Shown in pieces: positions 1-11,903 of a stretch of 64,000 nt of DNA; position 1 is the first letter of the stretch; every line of letters starts with the position of its first letter. Source of the DNA: Athripsodes cinereus (Eukaryota; Arthropoda; Insecta; Trichoptera; Leptoceridae); assembly GCA_947579605.1 (NCBI GenBank), contig OX388317.1, forward strand, positions 16,759,384 to 16,823,383. The letters are read 5' to 3'. Both the position numbers and the translations under genes were made by a program. The notes below the pieces were generated by a model. It worked only from the letters and a program-made list of their open reading frames with translations. It did not search any database and was not told the origin of the DNA.

Positions 1-875
1 CTCAACAGTAACACAAAACAAAATAATCATAAATATTTATTTTATTTTATTTGATAATTTGTAACACTTTATTCGCGTATTGTCTTAAAAGCTTATGTAA
101 AATTTAAAGTTAGTAAAGAATAAAAAAATACAAAATAATCTAGAAAAAATAATATAGTCTGATCTCACGTACCTATATAGTCCAAGCACGTTATTTAATT
201 ACATGCTTTGATATTTAAATACTAAATGAAATATTAACTGGAATCTAATTGATAACGTTAATAAAAACTACAATATATAATATGCATATTTTATACCAGC
301 AAGCTATTTTGTAAATTACTTTAATTCTTTAACAATATATCACTCTGTTTTAATACTTTATGATAGACTATAGATTGGAAGTAATTAAAAGTAAATATCT
401 AAATGAAAAATATACTTTGTTATACCTATTGTTAAATTTGTCTGAAATTGGCAACAACGCTATCAGCGACACGCTCGACACGAACAGTTTGCTAGGAAAT
501 GAATAATAATATGACATTTTAACGATCAATGTTTGAAATAAAAAATTGATACAACTTAGTGTCTATAATTACCAACGAATTTGTAGATATTATAATAGTA
601 ATTAAACACTTAACCAGATGTAGAAAATAAATTCGCCTTTGTCTTGTAACTGTTGTTGGGAATATAATTTATGCAAATGACTCTTTTATGTAACTTGTTT
701 CTGTAAATAATATTTGTTTAATTAGGATACTCGCAAATTTAATTTTATGTTTTATAAACATTGTAAAAACAATTATTAAATTTGTGTATTGATGGTTTAT
801 AATAATCACATTATAACTGGAGGTAGCTACTTGAGTATTTTATGATGAGCTTAAAATATTTTTAAATAATTGAAT
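1..875. other. AT-rich spacer, nothing recognised
   Basis: No open frame of useful length and no match to the repeat families found elsewhere in the window. Scattered AATAAA-like words are expected at this base composition. Confidence 0.6.
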
Positions 876-1036
876 TTGACAGATTGTCTTAAGTTAGTAA
901 ATATGAATGGCATGCCTCAACACTGAATTGAAGATGTAAGTGTAAGGTTTTAAAAACAGCCGACTTTTATAGAACCTATAGAAAATAGCCGGAGATCTAT
1001 TCTTTACCGTGGTATCCACGGGATATTTGCGGAATA
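876..1036 (-). repeat. Family A dispersed repeat, old copy
   Basis: Carries the order of words seen in the better copies at 26930-27180 and 6700-6870: an ATGAATGGCATGCCTCAAC block, then AATTGAAGATGTAA, then CTATTCTTTACCGTGG and CCACGGGATATTT at the right end. The CAAGTGGGGTAGCC end of the family is missing on the left. No coding capacity is visible. The strand is set by taking the (ATGA)n-tailed end of the family as its 3' end. Confidence 0.55.
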
Positions 1037-1855
1037 AAGAAAGTTAGATCAATAATGAACTTCACTCCAAAATAATATATTGAAGAAACATTTAAGAGGC
1101 TACCATCAAATAATCAACAAACGCGTATTTTTAGTCAAGATTATTATTTGGTGTACAAAAAGAGTAAATCAGATTTGTATAAATAAACGAAATATCAATA
1201 AATAAAATATTACTTACAGTTAGCACAAGGGAAAAACAATGCTTCAAGCCGTACACTTTTTTTTAATTTTAAACTATTTTATAAATTCGAGTAATTTAAA
1301 ATGATATATGAAATTAATAAATTTGAGTCGATGGTTGATCAATTGTGACAAGACAAGGATTTGGAGCACGATTATTGTTCACGACCAGACTACTAGTAAG
1401 TCGTTCTTACGATCACAATTATTATTTTAACTAGTGAGGCGTTTCCGGGTCAAAATGCCTTAAATAAATCATATAGAAAATTATATACCCCAAATAACAA
1501 TAAAGTACGTCACCTTGGAGAACAACAACGAAAACAATTTCCTAATTGCAAATACGTGCATTGCGATTATTTTTTTGTTCGGGAAAAAATAATCAATGCA
1601 AGCACTATTCTACACACTTATTTATTTGAATGTGTGAAATTTGTACTAGCGTGACGTTGCAAAAATGTAATATGTAGGTATATGTAACGATATGTAAATT
1701 AAATGCTATTATGTCATGCATGTTGACATTGTTTTTTCTAAATGTGCTGATTGTGTTATGCCTACAAAATTTATGTCATTCGTAACATGGAGAGTGTAAG
1801 TAATAGTGGAGGAGTGATCTAGAATTATTTATTTCACATGTGTTTACTATAATAG
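1037..1855. other. AT-rich spacer, nothing recognised
   Basis: No supported gene or repeat. It ends where the short perfect palindrome at 1856 begins. Confidence 0.55.
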
Positions 1856-1890
1856 TACTCGGATATACCTATAATAGGTATATCCGAGTA
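1856..1890. repeat. Perfect 17-bp inverted repeat, 1-nt centre
   Basis: The arms 1856-1872 and 1874-1890 are exact reverse complements (TACTCGGATATACCTAT and its complement) around a single A at 1873. Pairing stops sharply at both ends. It could be the remnant of a small foldback element, or a cruciform-prone site produced by local template switching. No flanking duplication was found. Confidence 0.85.
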
Positions 1891-2034
1891 TTTATTGGTG
1901 TAATTATGTACACTAGTCATTGTATCTGAAAAATTAATTATTTTATTACGATATTTTCCATAAACAATGTAGCTAGTGTAATCACTCCATGTAAAGAATA
2001 CACAATTCGACACTATTAAGTGTCATTCAAAAAG

Positions 2035-2110
2035 AGAAGTTCAGAATAGGTGGCACGTCATATTGCGGAATTTAAAATGTTTTTTAGTCTTTTAAAATGT
2101 TTAAGCATCA
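2035..2110 (-). repeat. Family A fragment
   Basis: Matches the middle of family A: TTCAGAATAGGTGGCAC, then CGGAATTTAAAATGT. This is the same order as in the 6700 and 26930 copies. Both ends are missing. It lies just upstream of the tail of an unrelated LINE family. Confidence 0.5.
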
Positions 2111-2139
2111 TAATGAAGAAAGCGGCTTTCCTGACTTCA

Positions 2140-2212
2140 GAACATTCGAGAGTAGACCGGGATGACAAGATTTCTCCCGGGTGATCTTCAACGTCGGGCA
2201 TCATTAATACAT
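2140..2212 (+). mobile_element. Degenerate 3' end of AAG-tailed LINE (family 1)
   Basis: The stretch with GACCGGGATGACAAG and GTGATCTTCAACGTCGGG lines up with the last codons of the family 1 reverse-transcriptase tail seen at 28230-28255 and 30775-30825, which read roughly QDRxxxxxVIANVG. The copy is short and mutated. The frame is not intact, and no AAG tail or target-site duplication is left. Confidence 0.5.
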
Positions 2213-3044
2213 AAAATATTTTAAACACAGAACTCATACTTATTATAAGCAAATGAACAATGAAATTTTTAGGTGTTAATCAAAATCTCGACATATTAAG
2301 CGTTTAGATAATTAAACAAATATTTGTGCATATACTTCAGCACCTCATTTTAATCTTTCTTATCTAATAAATAAATATGAAAGATAATGATATCCTTAGA
2401 ACAGAAGCAAGTGTAATGTTGTCTTCTGGAACTAGAGAAGCATAAAATTTAAATAAAGATTGTAATCTTTGAAATGACAGTATCAGGGTTTCATCTTCCC
2501 TTTGGTTTATCACTCTTGTTCATCATCCATGAAATCTGAGATGAAATTATATAATATTATAAAATAATACAAGAATCCTGTCATAAAAACATTACTTCAA
2601 ACATTGGCACAGTTTATCAAACTTTTAACCATATTAATCGTTAATCCGTTAACGAAAAAGTAGCTTATTTACTTTTCGTGGCAATGCACCTGAAATCGAA
2701 TGGATCATAAATAAAAGAAAATTTAATTACAGTAAAATCAAAGACAGAGATCTCTAGCAATCAGAAATTTTCTTATCACTGATATAATGGTATTTCCTAC
2801 CATTTGAAAAATCGCTAGAGGAACCCCCTCCCCTACAAAATAAATTTAACGGACTTAATTTAATTATTTTTTCATTCTTTACTGTATAAGTGTATATTGA
2901 TAACAAACAAAAGAAGGTATAAGTTCATTCAAATTAGATACAATCAATATACAGAGAGCGAGTTTATTGAAAAGGCGCGAATTCTTCCAACTAACCCTGC
3001 CAAATTTAATGGTGGATAATAATATTTATTGTCTTCCAACATAG
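2213..3044. other. AT-rich spacer, nothing recognised
   Basis: No supported gene or family match. A slightly more GC-rich CCCCTCCCC patch near 2824 stands out by eye but has no context. Confidence 0.5.
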
Positions 3045-3345
3045 CATCCGGCCCCTAACTGGCCCTTACCTCTCCCTATAGTTCCCGGTCCCTTTGGAGT
3101 GTGAGGTGTGTGGATTGTAGTTTTTTGTCTCAATTTGATTTATGTAAAGATTTTTCTCATTGTTTGTGTTTTTATTATTTTTTTATTTGTGTTTATTGTT
3201 AATGTGACATGGTTAGATGGAAGAAATCACTATAAAGTGGTAATCTCGCCACTGCATATCGTCACATTTTTTGTTAAATAAACTGATTTGTTGATTTTGT
3301 TATGTGAATGATGATGTGCAAGAAGACTAAAATAAATAAATATTC
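3045..3345 (+). mobile_element. LINE 3' UTR with AATA tail
   Basis: The right half (GTAATCTCGCCACTGC, then TGAATGATGATGTGCAAG, then AATAAATAAAT) is also present, inverted, at 8270-8386. The two pieces therefore belong to one dispersed family ending in a short AATA repeat, which is typical of non-LTR retrotransposon 3' ends. Upstream sequence is T-rich and looks like a 3' untranslated region. No reverse-transcriptase residues are recognisable in this copy. The 95-codon open frame that starts at 3308 runs across the tail and is probably accidental. Confidence 0.6.
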
Positions 3346-3559
3346 TATAGAGTTAACGCAAGGATACACACAAAATTTGTTAAAATTATTTGAGATTAAT
3401 TCAAAAGTTATCACTTTTTTTTTAACAGAAGATAATCAACTCGTTAATCGGTTATGCTCAACTCCGCAGCACTGTGACGATAACATTATTATTATTAAAA
3501 TGGCTACCTGTCGTCTGTCATATTATTATGTTAATGGCTGTAATAATAATAATAACAAA

Positions 3560-3612
3560 AATAAGTTTACAAACTTGGGATTGTCTCAACGATAAATAAA
3601 TAAATAAAATTA
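3560..3612 (+). repeat. AATA-type retroelement tail
   Basis: A GGGATTGTCTCAACG word is followed at once by (ATAA)n. A similar arrangement occurs at 4040-4066, where CCCTTAAGACAATAAATAAATAA is approximated. Both look like the extreme 3' tails of old LINE insertions whose bodies are gone. Confidence 0.4.
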
Positions 3613-4127
3613 TTATATTATACAACAAAATGAAGGAGATGAGATCTGTAACCGCACGGCAGCCACTACTGTACCATTAACAATAAAAATATGATAATTT
3701 TGAAAAACTCAAGTTTGTCTATGGTTCATCGTTCTACAATAATTTAAAGTTTCATATTTTTTCGATATTTTTTTTGTACTACAAGTAGCTTAAAAGGGTG
3801 TTATTTTTCATTACAAAAATGTTTTTTTTTTATTTATATAACTGATACTGAATTTTCCAGTAATTTAGTAATTATGGAAAGATTCATTTGAAAAACGAAG
3901 GCGATTCAATGATGCAAGAGATAGGAATGTATTAAAGTTTAATGTAGGAAAGTCATACATTTTGGTAATTTGCGGGATCTTGATTGGTTTGTTTACTGAT
4001 GAGGTTTGAATGTTGATATTTGTTAAATAAACTGTTTGTGTCCCTTAAGACAATAAATAAATAAGTAAGCTTGATGCATTGTATTATTTAAAAAAAAAAA
4101 AATAAAGTGACAACGCGAATATCCTCA

Positions 4128-4592
4128 GACGATTATTACATACATACATACATACATACCATCACGCCGCTTCCCTCACGGGGTAGGCAGAAAGGATCGA
4201 GCGCCACTTCCTTCTATCCTTGCATACATCTTTCGCTTCCGTCACTGTCATACAATTCCTCATGCATGCTCTCCTGTTCAACGTGCTCAACACGTGACCG
4301 TCCTGTAGGATTTGATTTAAATGATCTTGCCATTTAATCCTCGGACGTCCACGTCTCCGAGCACCATTCCTCTCAGACAAATATATCTTCTTAGTCATTC
4401 TGTCCTCATTCATTCTTTCCACGTGCCCAAAACATCTTAACTTATTTACATTCATCCTTGTTATTAAACCAACTTTCATTCCACATTCCTTTCGTATATC
4501 ACTGTTACGCACACGATCTCTCAGACTTTTACCACACATCCTTCTCAACGATCTCATTTCCACTGCATTTATGCCACTTTCGACGATTATTA
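4128..4592 (-). mobile_element. 5'-truncated LINE copy with 11-bp TSD (family 2)
   Basis: The copy lies between two perfect GACGATTATTA direct repeats (4128-4138 and 4582-4592). On the minus strand it keeps about 130 codons of a reverse-transcriptase C-terminal tail with the order SLRDRVRN, CFGHVERM, GRPRIKW, NRRACM and RRKWRSILSAYP, and then ends in an (ATGT)n tail at 4139-4160. The frame is open throughout, so the insertion is fairly young, but the copy contains no catalytic reverse-transcriptase or endonuclease domain and cannot move by itself. A second copy, plus strand and more decayed, is at 42135-42510. The clade (RTE-like or Jockey-like) cannot be fixed from the tail alone. Confidence 0.9.
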
Positions 4593-5774
4593 ATGATGTT
4601 TATATCTAACAAATCGTTAAGCGAAAATAAAATGTTTAAAAAAATTGGTAATGATTTAACAGCATAATAGATCTCGAGGATATAATGTACTTTAAAGTAT
4701 TTTTATATTAGTGCGTACTCAGTTTTGGAATACAAAAAATAAGACACTTTCGAGAACGTTGAAAGAATTCAAAATACTGATTACTCACTAAGGACCTATG
4801 ATATATTTTCATACTCTAATTTGACTTCGTAATATGAAGATGTTAAATACTAAAGAAGAAAAATCAAAGGTCGTGAAGAGTCGATATTAGTATAAATAAG
4901 GCATGTTATTAGATTATGCATGGCGATGGGGCGTGACGCTTCCTATATGGAATTTAAAAAAAATCTTAATAATATTCCTTACGCATCAATAATAATATCC
5001 ACTGCATCGGTTACCGAATGCTTCCATGATGTATTATTATTATTATAAAAGTACTTAAGAACACGATTGAGCATCGAATCTTGGTCCTTTTTTCCTGTTT
5101 TTAATAAAGGGTACTTGCTAGAATAGGTAAGTAAGTACTCAGCTGCATTATTTTGTTTATAATCCATGCGTTGGACGCCTTAAGGTGGGACCACACGCGC
5201 GACTAAATAGACAAAGTAGACACTAGGCACCTACCTATCTAATTACTATTATGTTCATGGGGATACCATAGACAATCTGAACAACATATTGTCTTACATA
5301 ATAATAAAAGGATAATACTTAGTGTATTGTGTTACGGGGCAAGCTGCGTTTGAATATAGAACGATTTATAAATCGAACAACGTAATTGTGTTTTGTTTTG
5401 ATTATGCAATCTTCTGTTACAGTTGAGTCTTGCTATCACAATAACTGTCATTTCGTTACTGTCACAGTTCGATTTGCCATTGTAAATAATTAAATTATTT
5501 TATAGTCAGGTGTTGCAAATGAAAATTAAAGCAAATCATTTAATCTAGTTTTATAATAGGTTGCGGTGATTGATTAACAAAAAAAGTAAAATCAAGGTAA
5601 TTACAGTTAGTTTTTGATAAATTTGATTTTAATAATTAAGGTAATCAAATTACACATCCAAAAAATTTTGTAAGAAAAAAATATGTAAATTTCACTCGAT
5701 TGCTAGAGATTAGTACATGGCAGTATTTTCATTTGAGAATTTCAATTTGTCTTGTTATTTTTCTGTCGCTTTTT
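4593..5774. other. AT-rich spacer, nothing recognised
   Basis: No family match. A small GC-rich island near 5185-5205 (GGGACCACACGCGCGAC) stands out but has no partner elsewhere in the window. Confidence 0.5.
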
Positions 5775-5930
5775 AACTATCCTCTCGGGAACACAAAGTG
5801 GGAACCAGCTTCATCAATTTTAAATATTCTCCGCCAAATGTGTTACTTATTCTCACGAAATTCCTAACGCTCGAATGTTATTGCCTCAAAAACGTTATAC
5901 ATATTATGAAAAAATGTCATACAGGCCATT
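5775..5930 (-). mobile_element. Family B LINE 3' end, degenerate
   Basis: CTCTCGGGAACACAAAGTGG, GAACCAGCTTCATC, CGCCAAATGTGTTAC, TTCCTAACGCTCGAATGTTATTG occur in the same order as the better family B copy at 21068-21245. Many substitutions have accumulated and the (GAT)n tail is missing. Confidence 0.55.
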
Positions 5931-6699
5931 CAAACTTTATGAATCAAAAACAAGTACCTACCCCTTTTATCCATTCTATACTTTATAACAATATATTATT
6001 TTGTTAAACACTGTAATGGAACTAGCCACTAATAAATCAATTTTGGGAATGGAGTAAGCAAAGATCCTGGAAGCAACAGTGGACATAGGTTAGTGGAAGA
6101 AGCAACCAAACATAACTGACTCCCGCACCAATTAAATTAGGACAAGGTGAAGAAGTGAAATGAGAATCAATACGTTTATGAATATAAATGAGCTGTAACA
6201 ACTTTTTAAATTTATTAAAAACTTTAAAATTTAATAAATCTACCATAGATAATCAAATTTATAAAGAAACAACGACTCGTTATAATATTGGTACTTGTGC
6301 GTAAGTACCTCCCTTTTAAATTAATACCCTTGGCAAGACACATTCACGCATCAATAAACAATGCCTAAAAAAGATTACATCTCTATCTAATAGCTACAAA
6401 TAACAATATAAAGGAGTGAGATAGATTGCCATGGATCTAATGAAAAATTACTCTTGTCAAGGATTTGAATTTTATTTTTTAAAAAAGGAATTCATAGAAA
6501 CTTAACCCTTTGAAGATGTTTTCCATAAAAAAAAAAAACATTGAACATGATACGTGCTCAACGAGCCAAAAAGATATTTTTATTTCGAAAGGAATGTGTC
6601 ATTCTTATAATAGAGATATTTAGATCGCTTTTATACATATTTTTTTGTAGTTCAAATACGTATTACTAAAAAAAATGTTTATTATGTGAGAATTCTATT
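5931..6699. other. AT-rich spacer, nothing recognised
   Basis: Contains a poly-A run near 6527-6538 and two short chance open frames. Nothing else is supported. Confidence 0.5.
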
Positions 6700-6870
6700 C
6701 TTATCCGTTCATACTATCACGACATTTACCACAAGTGGAGTAGCCAGCATGCTTATTGTGCTTATTAAAAATTAAGACATTCAGAATGAATGGTATACCC
6801 CATCGCTGAATTTAAAATGTTAAATGTCTTATTTGTGATGTTTTACAGGACACTTGGAACAAACTGAAAG
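6700..6870 (-). repeat. Family A dispersed repeat
   Basis: Starts with TTCATACTATCACGACATTT and CCACAAGTGGAGTAGCCAGC, followed by AAGACATTCAGAATGAATGG, CGCTGAATTTAAAATGTTAAATGTC and TTTTACAGGACACTTGG. This is one of the more complete copies and helps define the family order. Confidence 0.7.
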
Positions 6871-8269
6871 AAAAAAGTTAAGAAAATTGTGATCGTATGA
6901 TAAAAAAATACAAAACAATCAATTAAAACACAACCCTGAGTTATATGGTTATCAAAATGTCAAAAACAATAGAATATCATTACCATTTATCTTAAGAAAT
7001 CAATTCGCAATTCAAAATTCAATTTTAGAACACTTGACGATCATGTCATACGATAGATACATGCAGCAGTATAGAACTATTTTAACGGATTGTTTTTTTT
7101 TATACTATCCTTATCTAACAATAAGAATACCTCTATCTTCCCTCCCGCTGTGCGGTGAAACAATAATGCAGCACACGTTCACAATTACTATAACATAATA
7201 ATTATTATCTGTCCCTATTGTGTCGTTTATTCCATTATTAAAACTTTATTATTGTTCAACAGAGGATCAAATTTCAAAGAATTCAAATATTGCTGTTGTT
7301 CTAAAGTCGACACGATTCGAAATTTGAAACCGACACAATAACAATTATTACAAGCAATTGTGAGAAAATAGCAAACGTTGTTTATGGATCTTAATTCACT
7401 CATTTACAACCAGAAATAATTGTCCATAGTGTTAAGGATTGTATTGTGCAACAAAATATCAAGTCACAACAACCTAAATCCATGCTTTTGTAATGAACAC
7501 GCGACGCGTATAAAAGAGTTGTATGGATTGAGTGTTTACAAATGGAGATACTCCGAGATAGATATTACAGAGGATTGATCATTTGAAATCCAAAAAAGGT
7601 ACTTATATCATTTTTGCTATGATCGAAGACGTTTACTCTGTTGATTTTGTGGTTTAATAAATTGTTGCCAGTTGCGTCTAAGCGTATTTTTTTTACAGAT
7701 TCTGTCGATTGACGCAAAATACATAGTTGAATAAAATACGGTATGTTCATTTTAATAATTCTCTGGAGAGTATTGTAAGCCTCTTAAACATCTGTCGTCT
7801 GAAAAAACGAATTATTGATTAATATTTCGGATTAGCAACGGAACTTTTACTAATATTACGCAACGCTTAATCAGTTTATAATACGTAAAACAAAGTTGAA
7901 ACTAATCTTAAAACAACTTTCAACTTTGATGCTTATTTTTTACAACACACCTTTTAATTGATTCGAAAATAACTATGACAAATTGATTCTTGATTGACTT
8001 GCGTAAAATCTTATTTGTGCTTTTACTTATATCAATATTCTATTACTGCATTCACTGGCTACTTCCATTGTAAAGAAAAGGAAACAAATAATTGATTCCA
8101 TATATTTTATTAATAAGATATATTATTGGAGTTGTTATTTTGGTTCTTATTTGTTCATGATTGTGATATGTTGTCCACTGTCCAGCAATTAGGTTTAACA
8201 ACTGTCAAGCTGGCAGTGGTATATTTTATTCAAATAAAATAAAAAATAAATGACGTACATAACCGGAAT
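6871..8269. other. AT-rich spacer, nothing recognised
   Basis: No supported gene or repeat-family match. A short more GC-rich patch near 7139-7165 (CTTCCCTCCCGCTGTGCGGTG) is unassigned. Confidence 0.5.
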
Positions 8270-8386
8270 ATTTTATTTATTTATTTATTTATTTTATTCT
8301 TCTTGCACATCATCATTCATATAACAAATAAAATAAAGCAATATACACAGGAAAAAATGTGATGATGTGCAGTGGTGAGATTTTAG
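8270..8386 (-). mobile_element. LINE 3' end with AATA tail, inverted copy
   Basis: Reverse complement of the right half of the element at 3045-3345: (TTTA)n at the left, then CTTGCACATCATCATTCATA, then ATGATGTGCAGTGGTGAGAT. It shows that the unit is dispersed and that the AATA run is its 3' tail. Only about 115 bp are retained. Confidence 0.7.
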
Positions 8387-8395
8387 CAAATAAAA

Positions 8396-8475
8396 TATTT
8401 ATTCATTCATACCATCACGACATTTTCCACAAATGGAGTAGTCAGAGGACTAATTGTGTGTAATAAATATGAGAG
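8396..8475 (-). repeat. Family A terminal fragment
   Basis: ATTCATTCATACCATCACGA, CCACAAATGGAGTAGTCAG and a TAATAAATATGAG block match the tailed end of family A. The ATTC run is the complement of the (ATGA)n tail seen at 49041. Confidence 0.65.
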
Positions 8476-8604
8476 TCGTCTTTTCCATGTCCATATGAAA
8501 CATTGTATTATGTTTTTTGGAAAACATTGCGTCAAAGCAATGAGTAGGTACACCTTTTGCACAAAATTCATTTTTTAAATAAAATGTTATATTATTATTA
8601 ATTG

Positions 8605-8676
8605 CAGAATGTTTAGGACAGAGAAGTCTGTTGAGTTACGGAAGAGACCTATGTCCAGCGGTCAACGTAATAGGTA
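8605..8676 (+). mobile_element. Short LINE 3' end
   Basis: GGAAGAGACCTATGTCCAGC followed by GGTCAACGTAATAGGT resembles the end of an insect LINE tail in which a W-x-x-x-x-EAYVQQWT-type C-terminus is followed by the stop codon. A longer relative with the same end is at 38085-38282. Only the last 70 bp remain. Confidence 0.5.
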
Positions 8677-9689
8677 ATTTATAACAACAAATCATTACTA
8701 ATGCTTATTATTACTTATGTCCTGCTACCAAATCACTGCAGTTTCACAAAGCAAGCATACCTAACAAATTTTAACTATTTTTAAAAACTTTTTAATTACC
8801 GTAGCACCAGATTAAATTGCGTACCTAATTCAATATTCATTTTATTTCTAGATTTAATACATAATATATTAATTATGCAATAAATTTTTAATATAAGTTT
8901 TCAACAAAGGGCCGAACCACCACCTGTCTCACCTTAATTAACTTTATTTTATGCGTATTATGATATTCTCATACATAAAGATAAAATACATATTAATTAT
9001 TATCGTTATAAAAAGCAACATTGTCGGTGTGTAGTTTAGACAAGTCAGTTTAAAAGTATACTGGAAGGTTGGTAGGTTGTTTAAGATAATACACTTTAAT
9101 ATTATGGTAAAGTATCCTATTCTAAGATTAATCAGAACAGGTTTTGTTGGTTTTATCTTTTAACTTGTAGAAAATAGAGTATGCTTAATGAAGTTTATTA
9201 TAAAGATAGAGTATTCGTCCCTAATGACATGCTTTTATAATTACTGTTCTATTTTGTAAATATCAATTTATATTTTATTTACATAATATTAACTAAGTTT
9301 TTTCTACTTCAATTAAAGATCTGTATCTCCAAACGAGAAATCATGTGATATATTTTCTAAATTCAAATAATAGAAGTCAGAAACCATTTGAAACACTCTT
9401 CATAAGTATACGGCTACCCTTGTTAGATAAACTGTGATGGTATAATATTCGTAGTAGTACTTCCTTTAAGAAAATAATCAATTTAAAAAATCATCTGATA
9501 CACTTTTTGTATGCGTGCGGCTACCCCACATGCCATTTCCATATTTAATAATTAAAGTACGAAATCATCTAGATCTGATAAACTTTCCATATTTAAATAC
9601 TTATTTACTATTTCTTTGTCAATCATTCATCAAAATGATATCATAAAATAAATAAATAAAACAAGACATAAAATTAGTTATTAGACTAA
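8677..9689. other. AT-rich spacer, nothing recognised
   Basis: No supported feature. CGGCTACCCC appears twice (near 9411 and 9518), but the surrounding words do not follow family A. Confidence 0.45.
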
Positions 9690-9930
9690 TAGTTTCCCTT
9701 AAGGATACTAACATTAACATAACATGTATAACATGGATAACATGTATAGACAATTCACACAGACCGAGCTAGTCCCAAACTAAGATATGAATCTTGTATT
9801 ATGGGTACTAACGCGACGATACACATAATATACAATACACTAAACACATATACATGTAACACCCAGACCCAGGACAATTTGAAAAAGGTCAGGCTTCATT
9901 TTGCCCTGGCCGATACAGATGGAGTATATA
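9690..9930 (-). repeat. Probable LINE 3' UTR fragment
   Basis: The words TTTCCCTTAAGGATACTA, CCGAGCTAGTCCCAAACTAA, TATGGGTACTAACGCGACG and ACACCCAGACCCAGGACAA followed by TTGCCCTGGCCG occur in an order I recognise from lepidopteran interspersed repeats. The family name and the strand are from general recollection, and no second copy is present in this window to confirm them. Confidence 0.45.
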
Positions 9931-10479
9931 AAAACAACAAACTCACTAAGAGCATTTTCAAAAAGAGTAGGTAATACTTTTCGTTTAACACAAGATGACG
10001 GAATATTTTTTATCATTGCATCTTAACATACACAACTTTCTTTCTGTACCTTATACAAATAAATAAATTACTACAGTTGGAAATATTCCAAGGAGAATAT
10101 CATTCGTACGATAGAAATGTCATGAGAAGATATATTGGAATAAAAGCCCACAAAACTTCTTTCTGTGTTAATAAAAACGACGTTTTTATATGACATGAAC
10201 ATACAGACTTTATTAAAGTTCATTTAGTAAATGAATATGATAGAAAAAATATTAAGTATGGAATGAACAGCCTACGTACTATAAAATAGTTATAATAATT
10301 GATCAAAAACAGGTTATTAATCAGTAGAAATGTCCTGATTATTTATTGATAGTAAAGTAGTGTGTACTTTAAGTAGGTACTATAAATATATACTTGTGTT
10401 TAATATAAAAGGATACGACGACTTATTATTATGTAAATATTTAAATTAAATACTACTTCATTGATATATTTGCCTGGCT
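9931..10479. other. AT-rich spacer, nothing recognised
   Basis: No supported feature. A GTAGGTACTA word at 10373 is of the type common in Lepidoptera. Confidence 0.5.
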
Positions 10480-10849
10480 ATTGATTTTTAAATGTGGTTG
10501 TACAGAAAAATGCTGCGTATCTCATGGACTGATCGAGTGTCCAACGAAACAGTTCTAAATATAATGCAAAAAGATAGAGAGCTACTAACCACTGTCAAAA
10601 GACGAAAGGCCGCATACTTTGGTCACATATTCCGTGGAGAAAAATATGCCCTTCTGCAGCTTATAGAGGGCAGACGGGGCTTGGGGCGCAAAAGAGCATC
10701 ATGGCTCAAGAATCTTCGGCAGTGGTTTGGAATACCGGATGCAGCAACCCTCATCAGACTGACCCAGGATCGTGAAGAGTATCAAGAGATGGTCGCCAAC
10801 CTCCGATAGGAGCGGCACAAGAAGAAGAAGAAGAAGAATTGATTTTTAA
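10480..10849 (+). mobile_element. 5'-truncated LINE copy with 12-bp TSD (family 1)
   Basis: Flanked by perfect ATTGATTTTTAA repeats (10480-10491 and 10838-10849). The 346-bp insert encodes 105 codons of a reverse-transcriptase C-terminal tail: MLRISWTDRVSN, FGHIFRGEKY, GRKRASWLKN, and a TQDREEYQEMVANLR end followed by a stop at 10807. It finishes in (AAG)n. The ATG at 10492 is the first codon after the duplication, so it is an accident of truncation, not a real start. No catalytic domain is included. Four other pieces of this family are at 2140, 28074, 30603 and 43823. Confidence 0.92.
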
Positions 10850-11520
10850 TTTTATAGCGTGTTTTTTGATAGGTACGAGAAATTGGCCTAGCAGCTCTAA
10901 TAGAGCGATGAATTAATCAATGAAGTATTTTGTGTAAACTTTAGAGCACGAGGCTTAAACGTTGGTACAAAATAAGATGCAAAAATAAAATAACAATTAC
11001 CTTATATATTTAACTGCATTGTTGAATCACATTTATTGAGATGTTCACTCTTTTCTGAAACATAAATAAAAAATACAATTAATAAATGAATTAAATTAAC
11101 CGTTGATTCAAAATCATATTTATATGAAAAATATTTTATAATGTATTATAAACATTACATAAGCTAACTTTATATAACAAAAATAACTTTGCATGTCTGT
11201 TACGTTAACATACTTAGCACTTTTTATGAATAAAATCTAACACATTGAAGTTAGTGATAGAAACATCTTTCCTCCAATTAGCACGTCCGTAAAGTCATTG
11301 ACATCCGCAAATTCAGCGTGTAACCAACATCATTGCGATTTCAGTGTCAGTAAATTAAAGTAGGTACCTACTTTAAAATATTTGTGATCTCAATATTTTT
11401 TCTATGGATTCAACTACATACCGATAAACGTAAGTACAGTTTGTTATTGCGTTCCAATTCAAGACATTATTTGATAGATCATCGGCAATTTGCCTATAAT
11501 GGTTTGTATGTACTTATTTA
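10850..11520. other. AT-rich spacer, nothing recognised
   Basis: Contains a GTAGGTACCTAC word at 11360-11371. No open frame or family match. Confidence 0.5.
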
Positions 11521-11526
11521 AAATCT

Positions 11527-11903
11527 AAGAAAGAGTCTTCTTCTTAATCTTTTATTAGACCCAGAGGTCTGTTCATGCAGGAGGGTCCTCTTGCGATGTG
11601 GAGGCCCTGCTGTCCTTCCAACGTTTAGGGGGTCTTCCTGGTAGGCGTCGTCCATCATGTAGTCCATGTAGAACAATATTTGGGATTCTGGTGTTACCCA
11701 TCCTCTGGACGTGTTCATACCAAAATTTTCGGCGTTGTCTTCCCCATCTAACAACATCCTGGACCTCACATATCTCCCAGATTATGGTGTTTCTCACACG
11801 GTCTCGCAGACTTTTTCCGGCAATGGCTCGCAAAGTTCGCATCTGTGTTGTACGTAGCATGCTTTTGGTTTTGGTTGTGCCTGTCCTTGTATCAAGAAAA
11901 AGT
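11527..11903 (-). mobile_element. 5'-truncated LINE copy (family 3)
   Basis: On the minus strand it encodes a reverse-transcriptase C-terminal tail: MRTLRAIAGKSLRDRVRN, EICEVQDVVRWGRQRR, WYEHVQRM, GRRLPGRPPKRWKDS, then a stop. The element ends in AAAAGATTAAGAAGAAGAC. The sequences AAGAAAGAGT (11527-11536) and AAGAAAAAGT (11894-11903) may be its target-site duplication with one mismatch. The usual length of the parent protein is about ten times greater, so this is a dead-on-arrival insertion. It resembles family 2 around SLRDRVRN, but the rest differs. Confidence 0.85.

Noticed and set aside
3308..3595. 95-codon ATG frame
   Set aside because: It runs from a LINE tail with AATA repeats into an ATT/AAT-rich stretch, and the product is dominated by Asn and Lys runs. 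It is explained by base composition.
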